Below, piece after piece: positions 22,400 through 33,710 of a stretch of DNA of 64,000 nucleotides (positions are counted from its first letter, which is position 1; the number at the start of each line of letters is the position of its first letter). This stretch comes from Notamacropus eugenii (lineage: Eukaryota; Chordata; Mammalia; Diprotodontia; Macropodidae): positions 90,130,575-90,194,574 of the forward strand of contig NC_092872.1 in the NCBI RefSeq assembly GCF_028372415.1. Direction: 5' to 3'. The translations under genes were made by a program, and so were the position numbers. The notes beneath the pieces are model-generated. The model was given only the letters and a program-made list of their open reading frames with translations. It did not search any database and was not told the origin of the DNA.

Positions 22400-22445
<46 letters not shown>
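22233..22445 (+). repeat. Compound TA/TG/CA microsatellite
   Basis: Long alternation of atat, gtgt and acac runs ending in a pure (CA)n of about 30 bases. All open frames in this stretch, on both strands, are simple-repeat artefacts. Confidence 0.9.
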
Positions 22446-22446
<1 letters not shown>

Positions 22447-22794
22447 ATTAACCCTTTCACGTTGTGACTTTCCATATATTGTGGTATAAGAAATTATATG
22501 AGAATTTTGGGGGGAGTCTTGTGGAAGCCATAGACAACACATGAAGGTCAGCAGACAACACAGAAAAAGTATGGTGTTATATCAACACATTTTATCTTTT
22601 ACTATCATAATAATTCAGACTTCTCTGGTACAAAGAAAGGACCAAAACTTGTATGTGGAATTTTTGGATCGCAGGAATGCCATGCCCCTAAACCCTGAGA
22701 TGTGGAGGGGATAACTATCTATGCAATTGATGTTAGAAAGGTTTTGTTCTTTGCTCAGAATATGCATTTTCATTATCTTTCACACAAATAAAAA

Positions 22795-22905
22795 GACCAA
22801 CTTATAGCCAGGAATTCTGGTATTTGAACCCCGTCTCACATACTTACTAGTTACGTGTGACCTTGGAAAAGTTATTTAACATATGTGGTTTTAGTTTCCT
22901 AGCTG
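22795..22905 (+). repeat. MIR-class SINE fragment
   Basis: The block gtgaccttggaaaagttatt followed by gttttagtttcctagct is the core of a MIR-like SINE. Confidence 0.55.
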
Positions 22906-23534
22906 ACCAGTCACTTCATACACCAGAGGCTGCTGTTTAGAACTGAAAACCAGATTTCTCTAGTGTGTGAAGCTACCAGCAAGTTCGAAAATTAAACCCA
23001 CGGCATTCAGCACCAAATTCCAGCTGCCAGTGCTCAGCAAGACAGTCAATTGGTCCTGAGAACAGAGGCATTTGGCAGGGAGGAAAAATATGATTTATGC
23101 CCGAGGAAAAGGGCTGGCTTAGTAAGGTACCACATCCTTAGGACCATCCATTCTTTCTGGTGAAAAAAAGACAAAGGTAGTAGCCTGCACAGACAATGGC
23201 CCAGAATATTCCCAGAGATTCAGCTGCAAATTTAATCCATTTGGGCCTACACCAGAACAGTTAAGGACACAGAAATTGGAAGAAACTGCTTTTCCTTCTT
23301 TGAATAATGACTGGCGATAACATAATTATTGCTGAACTACTCTTTGCTTATTTCTAAAAAAAGTGTCTGAACATAATTCTTACCTTAATGCTAAGCTCAT
23401 AAAGTACATAGTAAATAGTCTTGTAATCTCACTAATTTTTTTAAGCCCCATTGTTTAGTAATATTTTTAAGCAGCAGTGGAAATTTTTGTCAAGTAACAG
23501 GTTGGTCCTTCCTTTTCAAAGAAGAGGACCCTTC
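22906..23534. other. Intergenic, apparently unique
   Basis: No gene or family was recognised. It is moderately GC-balanced compared with its neighbours and could hold conserved non-coding DNA, but nothing in it proves this. Confidence 0.4.
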
Positions 23535-23872
23535 ACTTAAAAAATTCCCAATGGACTCTTGAGGCAAAATGTCTTCCACATCCAAGGAAAGAACTATGAA
23601 ATTTGATTACAGAATGAAGCAGATCATTTTCTTTTGTATTATGTGTTTTTTGTTTTGTTTCATGATTTCTCCCACTCATTTTAATTCTATGAAACATGAC
23701 TAAGGTGAAAATGTATTTAATAGGAATGTATGTGTAGAACCTATATAAAATTGTATGACGTCTCAGCAAAGGAGTGGGGAAGGAGGGGAAGGGAGGGGGA
23801 AAAAATCTAAGATATATGGAAATGATTGTAGAACACTGAAAACAAAATAATTTAATTTAAAAAATAAAAAAG
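23535..23872 (+). mobile_element. L1 3' end, severely 5'-truncated
   Basis: It has L1 3'UTR landmarks: cacatccaaggaaagaacta, then 'atgattgtagaacactgaaa' and an A-rich end. Only about 340 bp remain. Confidence 0.7.
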
Positions 23873-24194
23873 AGGACCCTTCATTACTAATGGAGTGTGG
23901 GTGCTGCTTTCTGAGTAAACAGTTCTTGTCACATAGAAATTTCTTTTAAAATGTTTGTTGACAGACTAGGAGAATGCAGTGGGGGCCAAAAAGTCCCATG
24001 GAAGAACTACAGTCCTTTCTGTCCCAGTACAAGTTTAGACATTACCACCTGCCCACTGGCAGTAAGGGTGATTTAATGCCCAGGGTACCAATCTGGCTTA
24101 AGAGTATTAATTGATTTCCCACAGCATCAGGACATAATACACAGTCCTTCATAGCTTAATTACATATGTGAAGATAAAAACAAGGGAGCTAAAA

Positions 24195-24440
24195 GTTCAT
24201 TTAGTTCCCCTTCCCCCTCATTTTACAGATGAAGACACTGAGACCCCAGTAGGAGATTGGGTGGTGTAGTGGAAAGAGTGTTCTGTTTGGATCCAGAACA
24301 CCCGGGTTTAGTCTTGGCTCTGTCGTTTATTACCTTTGTGATTTTGGGGCAAGTTACTGAACCCCTCTGGCCAAGAGAGAGAGACAGACAGAGATTAGAG
24401 ACTGATCTCTCTGGCCCCTTACATCTGTAAATCTAGGATG
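24195..24440 (+). repeat. MIR/THER1 SINE, with an antisense scrap at its left
   Basis: 'cattttacagatgaagacac' at the left is an antisense MIR scrap. From about 24255, ggtggtgtagtggaaagagt and 'gattttggggcaagttactg' form a sense MIR-type SINE. Confidence 0.6.
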
Positions 24441-24529
24441 TTATAATATTACAATGTGACTTGATTAAGAATGCCACATGGAAATGGAGCTAGGATTCCT
24501 GAGCTCAGCCAGTAAGTCAGTCAATGAGC

Positions 24530-24680
24530 ACGTAAGTGCCTATGTTCTGGGCACTGTTAAGTACTGAGAATGCAAAGAAAAGCAAAAGATGATACCTGCC
24601 TTCAATGAGCAGGCTATCTAATGGGAGAAGATGGTAGCAGGGATATGATGAACTCCAGAGGAGTTCAGCCAGATGGGAAA
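24530..24680. repeat. Old mammalian repeat fragment
   Basis: 'tctgggcactgttaagtact' followed by gatacctgccttcaatgagc is the opening part of the unassigned old repeat seen at 2316. Confidence 0.55.
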
Positions 24681-25645
24681 GGATGAGCTGGCTGCCCTAG
24701 GTACCTTCCTTAAAAGGAGGGTTTGGGAGAAACTCCCCTGCTATACATCTTCCGTCCTCTCCAATGTGAGTAAGGGAAGGGCTCCAGGGAAAAGGGAGTG
24801 TGGAGTTTTAGAGTGGAAATGATCTTGTAGGATAAGATTCCAGAGGCCATGATGAAATCTGAGAATACAGTTGGTGACATCCAGATAAAATGGATCCATT
24901 CTGGGAAGGATTATTATTGTCTTGGAAAGAAGATGCTTAACATCATATCCAGGCTTGGAAAACAAGGAATGAAGTTCATTGCCAGTTTTCCTAACAAAAT
25001 ACCTGGCCCTTTTATCCACAAGATCTGTCTCTTTAACAACTGTGTTCTTACTATTGTGTACTTAAGTAGGGTTCATGCAGAGATATAAAGAGATGGAACA
25101 GAAGGGCTGGGAAATTGAGAATATGCAATTTGTCTTTAGGGATCCTGTGGATTCTAGTGGGCTGCAGGGGCAGGGTTAGAGTGGAAAAGGAGAGAAATGT
25201 GGAAAGGCAGGCTAGGGCCAGATTGTGCTAAAGTGTGCTGCACGTATATCATCAACCAGCCTGAAATGGCTACTTCCATTCATCACATCCAGGATGTATC
25301 TGGTAAGTGTCAGGGTTAGCCTGATTGGCTGTTACCCAACTCAGTAAATGAGTGATAGCCTAAACCTGATAACCTAATATACTTGCTTTTGGTGAAAGTC
25401 ACACCACCAATGATCAAATTCTGCGAACAGCCCAATATCCTTTCAAATGAAAGCTGGATTTTTGTCTAATCCTAACAATAACAAAAGTTAAAAAAAAAAT
25501 TCCCTGCAATTTAATGACCCAGGACGAATAATTGGCAAAGTTGGACTTTCTAATACAAGAATAAACACTTTATCCTGTAGAATATTCCAAAACACCTAAC
25601 ATTGTGATTTTATAAAAATGTTACTTCCTTTAAAAAATTTTAAAA
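24681..25645. other. Intergenic, nothing recognised
   Basis: About 960 bp without exon signals or a known repeat. Open frames here are short, on opposite strands, and resemble no protein. Confidence 0.4.
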
Positions 25646-26135
25646 GAAATGTATTAATAGGCTGTGATATATGATTGTAATGGAATATTATTGTGCTAAA
25701 AGAAATGACAAGCAGGATGATTTCAGAAAAATCTGGACTTACAACGAATTGATGTATGGTGAAATAAATAGAATCAGGAGAACACTGTGCACAGTAAGAG
25801 CAAAAATGTTCAATGAAAAATTGTGAATGACTTAGCAATGATCTGAAACAATCCCAAAGTACTAACAATGAAGCGTACTATCTGCCTCCAGAGAAAGAAC
25901 TGCTTCGATCGAATACAGACCGAAAGTATGCTATTTTTCACTTTTTTCCTTTAATTTTTTTCTTTATTCAAATCTTCTTATACAAAGTGACTAATATGGA
26001 AATGTTTTACATAATTGCACATGTATAACCTATATCTAATTGCTTACTGTCTCGGGGAGAGGGGAGCCGAGGGAGGGATAGAATTTGGAACTCAAAATTT
26101 TAAATAAAGATGTTAAAAAATTGAAGGAAAAAAAG
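25646..26135 (+). mobile_element. L1 3' fragment
   Basis: The end of ORF2 (gattgtaatggaatattatt, 'aatgacaagcaggatgattt') runs into the L1 3'UTR (ctccagagaaagaactgctt, then ggaactcaaaattttaaata) and an A-rich tail. Confidence 0.8.
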
Positions 26136-26464
26136 AATGGGGAAAACCAGTAGATAAGAAGAACTTGAATACTGAGGCTAGGGACCGAGTATGCCATGTG
26201 CTAAGGTAGAGAGGAAGGGATGGGATCAAACACATGGGTAGAGAGGGAATGGCCTTTGAAAGGAAGACTGTATGTTAGAGACTCAAGAAAAGAGAAAAGA
26301 ATAGGAAATGCTGAGACAAGAATGGAAGTGAGAGCTCTATGCTCAGGTGCTCTTCAAGGCACATAAATAAAGGCAAAAGACTAATCTCAAAAAAATAAAG
26401 GAGATGTAGAGCCCCATTACTCCCGTGAAGTGATTGGTACCAGTTGTTCATCCTAGAATGTGAT

Positions 26465-26605
26465 GTCTTGACTTGCAAGTGAGTTGGATTTAAGTAAGGC
26501 AGGGCCATGCAAAGTCATCAGCCTCACCCTCTCCTCCACAGTCATCAGTCCAGTGGCAAGATGAATGTCGATGGTCCCCTTAGAATGGAGAGGGGAAGAC
26601 TTGAA
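26465..26605 (-). repeat. RTE-derived SINE (RTESINE1-like), antisense
   Basis: The motif 'gatgtcttgacttgcaagtg' followed by 'gtcatcagcctcaccctctc' recurs at 42570, 44755 and 48715. It is the reverse of an RTE-tailed SINE. Confidence 0.6.
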
Positions 26606-26744
26606 AGAGGGAGACCAACCAAGAGGTCATGATAATTGATGAGGCATGTGGTGATGAGAGCCCACACCAGGAGGGTGGTAATGTCAGAGAGAAGTTAGCA
26701 TATACAAGATATGTTATGAAGATAGATATGACAGGAATTGGATA

Positions 26745-26938
26745 TGAGTATCATAGTAGAAAGAACAGGAGTTTGAGAGTCAGGTGGCCTGTGTTCTAAT
26801 CTTGTCTCAAATCATTACTGTGTGAACTTAGGTAAGTCATTTGATCTCTCTGAGACTCAGTTTCCTTTTCTGTAAAATGAGGGGTTTGGACTAGGTGTCC
26901 TCTAATTCTTCCAGTTCTCCATCTACGATCCTATGAAC
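26745..26938 (+). repeat. THER1/MIR SINE
   Basis: It has a head (gtagaaagaacaggagtttg), a core with tcagtttccttttctgtaaa, and a long 3' part ending 'ctccatctacgatcctatga'. It is close to full length for the family. Confidence 0.8.
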
Positions 26939-26972
26939 AGACACCAGTCAAGGTCAGATGTATTGTGTCCTA

Positions 26973-26986
26973 CCACTAGGTGGCAG
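26973..26986 (+). promoter_or_regulatory. Candidate CTCF-binding site
   Basis: CCACTAGGTGGCAG fits the vertebrate CTCF core CCASYAGRKGGCR at every position, in the forward orientation. It lies in non-coding DNA about 35 bp after a THER1 copy, between the convergent ATF7IP2 and EMP2 genes. Binding is inferred from the motif alone. Confidence 0.6.
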
Positions 26987-27374
26987 GAAGTCATGGGTTA
27001 ATGGGCTATTTATTGTAGGAACAGCAAGTGCCCTGTCAGCATTAATAGACAGCATATCCAGGACCTGCTGTAGAAGAATAACTCGCACGTCTGTGGTGAG
27101 AAAAAGTTCAAAAAAGTTCGCACAAGGTAATGTGTCATTTTATAGATGAAGAAAATGAGACCCAGAGAGGTTAAGGGAAAGCAGATTTTCAGAAATAAAA
27201 GACTTAACTCCTAATCAAAAACTGAAAAACATCACTGCTAAAGTGGTACCCTGGGATGGATCATTGGGAAGAGTAAGGTTATCATGTTTAGCGGAGCAAC
27301 TGAAAATGCACCTGAGTTGGGTCAGCTGGCGGTGGGGGTGGGATTGGGGATGGGGGTGGAGTGGTGTATCCAAC

Positions 27375-27730
27375 TCTAGCAAGCTGGAAATAAAATCAAG
27401 AAGCCCCAAGTTCCAAATCCTTCCTCAGATACTTCTAGTTATATAACCCTAGGCAGGTCACTTCTTTCTTTTTTTCTGCAATTTTTTTTAGTTTTTTTAA
27501 TTTAATATTTTATTTTTCCACATCACATGTAAAAACAATTTTTAACATTCACTTTTAAAATTTTTTTGAGTTTCAAATTCTCTCCCACCCTCCCTCCATT
27601 GAGAAGGCAAGCAATTTGATCTAGGTTGCAGTAAGGCAAGCATATTTCCCTGACAACCTTTTTCTGCCTTAGTTTCCTAATAAGTAAAATGAAGGGGTGG
27701 GATTCAATGACTTCCAAGTCTTTTATAGCC
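27375..27730 (+). repeat. MIR-class SINE split by an L1 fragment
   Basis: The left half (27375-27470) ends at 'aaccctaggcaggtcacttc'. The right half (27656-27730) resumes at ctgccttagtttcctaataa. The inserted piece is the antisense L1 end at 27471-27655. Confidence 0.65.
27471..27655 (-). mobile_element. L1 3' end, antisense, nested in a SINE
   Basis: T-rich start, then 'gagtttcaaattctctccca' and gagaaggcaagcaattt. This is the reverse of a marsupial L1/HAL1 3' terminus, under 200 bp. Confidence 0.7.
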
Positions 27731-27849
27731 CCAAAACTACCTTCCTAGAAGATGAAGAAACAGAAATCAAATGTGGAAGCCCATCACAGAGTTTTGGTGG
27801 ACTCAAGGAAGGAATATAAGTATATGCTGCCATGTGCCTTTCCATTAGA

Positions 27850-28060
27850 AAAGCAAAATGATACAGCAGATAGGAGACTAAATTTAAAGCCAGGAACTCC
27901 AAGGCTTGCATCCCTTCTATATTTAATAGTTGTGTGTGACCTTGGGCAAGTCACTTTAACCTGAAGGAGTGGAAGTTTCTTCTATAAAATGGAAAACAAA
28001 ATACCTCCCTCTAGCAATGGGTTCCTGAGATAATATATGTGTACTGCTCCTCACACAGCA
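27850..28060 (+). repeat. THER1/MIR SINE
   Basis: The block 'gtgaccttgggcaagtcact' is followed by a degenerate 3' part (gggttcctgagataatatat). Confidence 0.65.
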
Positions 28061-28464
28061 GCTACCATTTTCTGGTGGACTGATGGAGAGGAAGTAGCAT
28101 GACACAATAGTGAAGGATGGTAATCAAGGTTAGAGGAGAAAACATGTAGAGACATATGATGGTGGTAAGCTCCTGGCTCCTGGTTCAAGTGGGATGCCAG
28201 TTCCATGCATCCTTCCTTGTGAGGGCTTAGGTGAGGTCAGGAGTTGCTATCAGAGCCAAGATGGGGAAGCACCAAGCTTCTCAAGTCTTCACGTATAATG
28301 GATCCTGAGTTTCAGGCTCCCAAGTAATAGACGAACTTGACCCTAGCGTTTCTGCATCTCTCTGGGAAGTGTGAGTAAAACATCTCATGAGAACCATGTT
28401 GTTACACTCTTGTCTTCTCACAACAAACTCGACTTGTATGTATCCTAAACTCTTAGGTTTAGAC

Positions 28465-28690
28465 CAAGGGTTCTTAACTATTTTTATGTCATTCATGCCT
28501 TTGGCAATTTGGTACCCTTCTCAGAATACTGTTTTTAAATCCATGAAATAAAATACATAGGATTACAAAGGTAATCAATTATATAAAATAAGGATGTCCC
28601 TCTCCCTTCATCCACATTCACATCCATGTTCCATAGATTTCCCAGGTGTCTGTGGGCCTCGTACTAAGGACTCCTGGTCTAAATCTGTTA
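28465..28690. mobile_element. Non-autonomous hAT-type DNA transposon
   Basis: It starts 'agggttcttaactattttta' and ends with the near-inverse 'aaggactcctggtct'. The interior has ggattacaaaggtaatcaat, also found at 38330 and 63970. Charlie-like ends suggest hAT. It has no transposase. Confidence 0.6.
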
Positions 28691-28884
28691 ATAGTATGTC
28701 TGGGAGACTTCCAGGATCTAAGAGAGAGGTGGATAGTAGATGTTAATTTTTTTTTTATTATGCATTGTCATTATTATTAAGTACTGCTTATTTAGTTAAT
28801 AATTCTAGAAGAAAAGCAAAAATGCTGCATGCGGGATCTCAGTTCATATGTCTGATATGCCAGTGGAGTCACATGACTGCTCCA

Positions 28885-29095
28885 AATGACAAATTATGAA
28901 AGAGCAAAATAAACAACTCTGATTCCAATGTAGACCCATCAGGCTGGCAAAGATGATACATGTTGGAGGGATATTGGAACATTAATACACTGTTGGTAGA
29001 GCTGTGAATCGGTCCAACCATTATAGAAAGTAACTTGAAATTATTCTAAGGAATTGACAAAAGAATTTATGCTTTTTCATCCATAAATCCCACAG
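28885..29095 (+). mobile_element. L1 ORF2 fragment
   Basis: 'acccatcaggctggcaaaga', then cactgttggtagagctgtga and 'ggtccaaccattatagaaag', is late L1 ORF2 in sense orientation. Confidence 0.65.
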
Positions 29096-29215
29096 CTAGG
29101 CCTATACCCTCAAAGCTTCTTGAAATCAGGCTCCGTGTTGTCACATCTATGTATCTTTAAGAGTCTGCCAGAGCCTTGCACAGAGTAAGAGCTTAATAAA
29201 TTTTGTTTGTTGTAC
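29096..29215 (+). repeat. L2 LINE 3' end
   Basis: 'tgtatctttaagagtctgcc' followed by gagccttgcacagagtaaga and taataaa is a standard L2 terminus. Confidence 0.65.
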
Positions 29216-30117
29216 TCAATTGAATCACCTGTGGTGGGACAGTACAAATCTTAATGGCCTATTTCTGGAGAATTCAGGACAGCACTCGAAATTGCTAATC
29301 ACCTCTGGAAGAATAAGGAAGAGTGGGCAGCCAGTCTGGCAATGTCCTGGGAAGGCTTACCTGCTGCCTGCTTCTCAGCCCTCATGCTGGCTCTCTTCTC
29401 ATTCTAATCAAGAATGTCCAGAACTCAGATCATATCTAGCAATGTCTCCCTGAAGCCTCGTTTAGACAACCCATGTGGAGGTACATATCGTAAGTATCTT
29501 CTATGGACACACACGTTCCTTACATATATAACAGGATGAAAATGCCAAACCATAGTGGAATGTTGTTAGAGATGTGTATCTTTTATGGGATTAGGATCAA
29601 AAGTCAGCATTAAAAAAAAAGAAACAAGCAAAAAAGGTAGTCCAGATTATCCTTGAAAATGTCTTAAATTACCCATATAGTGCAATGCAGTACCTTAAAA
29701 TGGTCTCTTTAAAAGAAGGAAGTCCATCTCAGAAAGCAGCTGGATCCAAGATGGTTGCTATGGAAACAATAAATGCAAATTTTATGTTTTTTCTGGGTTT
29801 TTTTTTTTTTCAGGAGGGAGGCAAGAACCTTTGTTACAGAAGAAAACTAAAACAGGTAAATACTTCACTAGCAGAAAAAATCTATGACTGGGGGAAAATA
29901 CTTTGAAAAGGGCTTCACACAAAAGTGTGATTATAGATTTTTGTCTCTCATCTCTAGCTCTTTAAACGGAATATAGAGCAACTTAATTGTTAGTTTTAAT
30001 TTTTGCTGAACTTGTACAGTTGAATTTGACAATTTAAGTGAAAGTGTATGATTCCATTGTACCAGTTGTTAGAGATTTCTGATTAATCTAATACCATATA
30101 AACTCAGTTTTACTTTA
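29216..30117. other. Region past the 3' end of EMP2, nothing recognised
   Basis: No repeat family or exon was recognised. It could include the distal end of the EMP2 transcript. An ATTAAA on the minus strand near 29994 is the only signal-like hexamer noticed. Confidence 0.35.
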
Positions 30118-30174
30118 TGTAAATGTACATATGTACATTGTATGTACATATGTACATTGTATGTACATGTACAT
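30118..30174. repeat. Palindromic short tandem repeat, about 19-bp unit
   Basis: Two and a half copies of a unit centred on the palindrome TGTACATATGTACA. It reads as TGTACATA four times on the minus strand (EMP2 sense) and twice on the plus strand. TGTACATA fits the Pumilio element TGTANATA. Confidence 0.8.
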
Positions 30175-30251
30175 CATGTCACCCTCCATTTTTTTTTACT
30201 GTGCTTCTTTTTCTAACTGGTAATGGTGTGCACTGGATTATATATACGAAT

Positions 30252-30257
30252 TTTATT
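30252..30257 (-). promoter_or_regulatory. EMP2: Candidate distal EMP2 poly(A) signal
   Basis: TTTATT on the plus strand reads AATAAA in EMP2 orientation, about 4.0 kb after the stop. Confidence 0.35.
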
Positions 30258-30289
30258 GTAATGGGGCCCTAGTAATAGCCATGGCTTAC

Positions 30290-30520
30290 TAGGGCAACTA
30301 GGTGACACAGTGGATAGAGTGCTGGACCTGGAGTCAAGAAAACTCATTTTCCTAAGTTCAAATATGGTTTTAGACACTAGCTATGTATTTAACCTTGTTT
30401 GCCTCAGTTTCTTCATCTGTAAAATGAGCTGGAGAAGACAATGGCAAACCACTCCAGTATCTTCGCTAAGAAAACCGCTAGTGGGATCCCAAAGAGTTGG
30501 ATATGACTGAACTATACTAA
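30290..30520 (+). repeat. MAR1-type SINE, near full length
   Basis: It has the head 'gggcaactaggtgacacagt', the middle 'cctcagtttcttcatctgta', and the RTE-like tail cactccagtatcttcgctaa followed by gagttggatatgactgaa. Confidence 0.8.
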
Positions 30521-30613
30521 TGGTCCACAGCGTTTTTAATAGCTCCTCCTCCCCCAGGACATTCTCATCATTAGTAAATATCAGTCTTTTGCTCTTGACC
30601 ACTTTGTTTAAAC

Positions 30614-30619
30614 TTTATT
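30614..30619 (-). promoter_or_regulatory. EMP2: Candidate EMP2 poly(A) signal
   Basis: It reads AATAAA in EMP2 orientation, about 3.65 kb after the stop, in repeat-free AT-rich sequence. Confidence 0.4.
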
Positions 30620-32298
30620 TTCATGTACAGCTTCAGATTATATAAAACATAGAAAATGGAATATTTTAAAGGCACATTAAGTAGAAAGAACCTAGCTAAT
30701 CCTAAAGTCACATTTGTTCCGACACTAATATCTAATTCAGTCTCTATGCTTTCCCCCTCCCCGGCATTTCCCCCATCACCATCACCCCCAATATACAAAA
30801 TTTTACAACTTGTTCTTTTTAAGTAACTGTTACTGTGGATTAGTTTAGTGATCCCCATCCAGGCAGTTTTAATTATTATACAGTCTAAATCTAGACAACT
30901 GTGTTTTTAGCGTAAGCACATAAGCAAACAGGAACTTGGGTGTCAAAAATCTCTTCATTCAGCGAATACTGGGAGTTATTATCCCACATCATGGGAGTTC
31001 CCTCTGTCCACCAGGGCGTATGTACCTATGGGTAGCAGCAGTCCTGTAGCATGGGGGTAAGTTGGTGTTCACAAGACATCTTTCCATTGTTGAATACATG
31101 TGTACACCTATCTGTTCTGGCCAATAATTTCGGAATTTATTAAGCTAATTTAAAAGGAGGCGCGAGGAAAACCCACATTAGCTTAAAGCAAATTAACAAA
31201 ATTAGCTGTTTGTCTCCTTGCAGTACTTTCTTTAAAAAAAATATTATACAATGCACAAACTGGATTTTTATCATAATAGAAAGTGTGTGTGTGTGTTTGA
31301 TTTGGTCCTAATATAGACAGCCTGGCATCATGATTAGAATGCTGGGGCTTGAGTCAGATCCTGCCTGTGGCAATGTATATCCCTGGGGAAGCCTCTTAAC
31401 CACCGTGTGTTTCCACCAACTCTTTAATTTTCTAAGTCATAGGCAGATTGTGACCTGCTTTGATGGAGGGAGTTCTCACACTGGGACAGCTGACAGAGGT
31501 GGCACTAGTTTTCACTCCGAGTTGATAGAATAATTTGGCAATTAGTATCAAGTAACCACAGTCAATCCTGCCCAGCGGAACATTTTCTTTTCCTTTATCG
31601 TTACATCACAGATAAGTTAAATTCCTCGCCTTTGATCCTGTTGCTTTTCTCAACCCTCACAAATGTCAATCATTGCATTTTGGGAAGAAAGTTTGTTTCT
31701 TCTCTCAAGAAACTTGGCTTCCTAGAAGGATGTGGATACTGCAACACTGTCAAATGCACCCAATAATTTTCAGATTGTATTTAAGATACTTAATACTCCA
31801 CTAAAAAGACTATTCCAGCTCCCTATTATAGAGATGCCATCTTTAACCCTAAGATAGAAATAGAAAGCTTAGTGAGTCCTTTAGCCTAATTTCCCTGCAT
31901 GAATCCCTTCATAAGTCAAGATCCATCCACAAACAACATTCTTCAAACTCCAAAAACTGTGATTCTCCTGCTATCGGACAGTTGATAAATCCACTATAAT
32001 TTTACACCCTGATAGTTTCCCTGTGATTCCCATGTGGTCTTCACTTGAGTCACTTAGGTGAGACAGGGTCCCATTGCTACCCAAATCGGAGGTGGATGGA
32101 CAGCCAAGCTCTTCTCTTCTCACCTCCTTCTGTGTTGATCTGACTATGTATATAGATCACCATTACATTAAGCAAAATGGAAAATACAAAAAGCTACATT
32201 TAAATAACATCCATGGTGTATCAAGACAGACCAATGACAGAATGTGGTGAGGTTAGAGAAACACCGCCCCTCAAGTCCTGAGTGAGAGAGAAATGCAT
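30620..32298. other. Probable EMP2 3'UTR, mostly unique
   Basis: This stretch is AT-rich. It has a weak MIR-like patch near 31315-31450. No other family was recognised and no protein-like frame was found. Confidence 0.4.
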
Positions 32299-32345
32299 TC
32301 ACACACACACACACACACAGGCACACACACATCCATACACACATG
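32299..32345 (+). repeat. (CA)n microsatellite
   Basis: An almost pure CA run with one interruption. In EMP2 orientation it is (TG)n. Confidence 0.9.
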
Positions 32346-33623
32346 TGTACAAGTGGACACACATATATACCTTCTTTTAAAAAAAGAAGGGAAAAGGAAG
32401 TTGCCACACAGGTGAAGGCCTAGGCTCATCTGGTGATTTCCTGTGTCTTTAAGTCACACCTCAAACCTAACGCTATTTATATATAAATATTAAAAATCCC
32501 CAAACGAAACAACCCCCCCTCCCCACCCCTGCCACTAACCTACTCATCTGTTGTCAAGAACATTAAATCTTCAATGGAAGATTATGCAAAGTATTATATG
32601 TGTGTAACAGATACAGTACAAGGCTTACTAAATGCCATTGGAGTGAGTCAAAGACAGCTATATTTAGGCTCATCTAAATACAGGCGGTAGCATTGAAAGA
32701 TACGCATACTCTCTAGATTTATTCACTGAGGAGACTGAAGGGCAGCTGGTTGTATGTTATTTAGGGAATGACGTCCAGCTACTGGATTTGGGCAACCTGC
32801 TGCTTTCTTTCCTCTTATCTTCCACTGATAATTTTTTAGCTGTTAAAGAGGTTTGCCATAGGGCAGGCCCGGCAGGGATCCAAAGGGATGTACCAATCTT
32901 CTCATTTTAGTTACTTACTTAATCAGTCGCCCAGGGGTAGGAGGGGAAGGGGCGAGATGGGAAAGGGAGGGAAGCTTGAAACCCTTGGCTCTAGGAAGGT
33001 TTGGGCTCACACAGCACAGCTGGCCATTATGTATGGCTTTGACCTTCCTTTCCAGGGATTCAGGAAGGGAGGCACTTGCTCTTCTCCTAGATTACCAGCG
33101 GAGGGAGCAATATCTCATGTACTCCATCTCCATATCTTTTAAGAGATTCATTCAACCACAACAACTCTGGACTGTTTCCTTTAGGTGATCCGGATGGGGG
33201 AGATAAATGAATCCTGAAAACTTCCAGAAAAACCACTTCAAGCCCAAAACTGAGCAAGTTAAGAGAAAGCAAACTCCTGCTAAGAATACTGAGATGACAT
33301 TTGGAGTTAGATCTGCCAAGAGTTGGGGGGAGGCGGGGTGACCAAACTTTGACCAACAGGACTTGCCAGGAGTAGTCCACTGGTTCTCACCTGAGGGCTA
33401 TTCCACTTCCCCACCCTCACTTGCTAAGGTGATGACATTGTTGGTAACTTCTCAAAGCTGCTCTGCACAACTAGCATGAAAATGAAAAGAATTGTCTCTA
33501 GGGTCTGCAGAAATCAAGGCTGATTTTTTTCAAAGCAAGTGGTTTTCCCAGCAAGAGCCATTGCATTTTACTTTACAAATTCACAAGCCACCACAGGATC
33601 GACTTGAACCTTATGGTTAGCGG
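32346..33623. other. Probable EMP2 3'UTR, apparently unique
   Basis: No repeat family or coding frame with support. The overlapping open frames at 32888-33380 lie on both strands and resemble no known protein. Confidence 0.4.
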
Positions 33624-33710
33624 ACACATGCACACACACACACATGCACACACACACACATACACACACACGTGCACACACGCATGCACACACACACACA
33701 CACACACACA
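33624..33710 (+). repeat. (CA)n microsatellite, interrupted
   Basis: About 87 bp of CA repeat broken by ATG, ATA and CGTG units. It lies some 560 bp after the EMP2 stop codon, so the mRNA would carry (UG)n there. Confidence 0.9.

Noticed and set aside
22065-22542. Overlapping open frames rich in Val/Cys or Tyr/Ile on both strands
   Set aside because: They are translations of the TA/TG/CA microsatellite, with no splice context.
33624-33710. Regular short repeats that could suggest a repeat array with spacers
   Set aside because: It is a simple CA microsatellite. CRISPR arrays and other bacterial features are not expected in this vertebrate DNA and none was seen.
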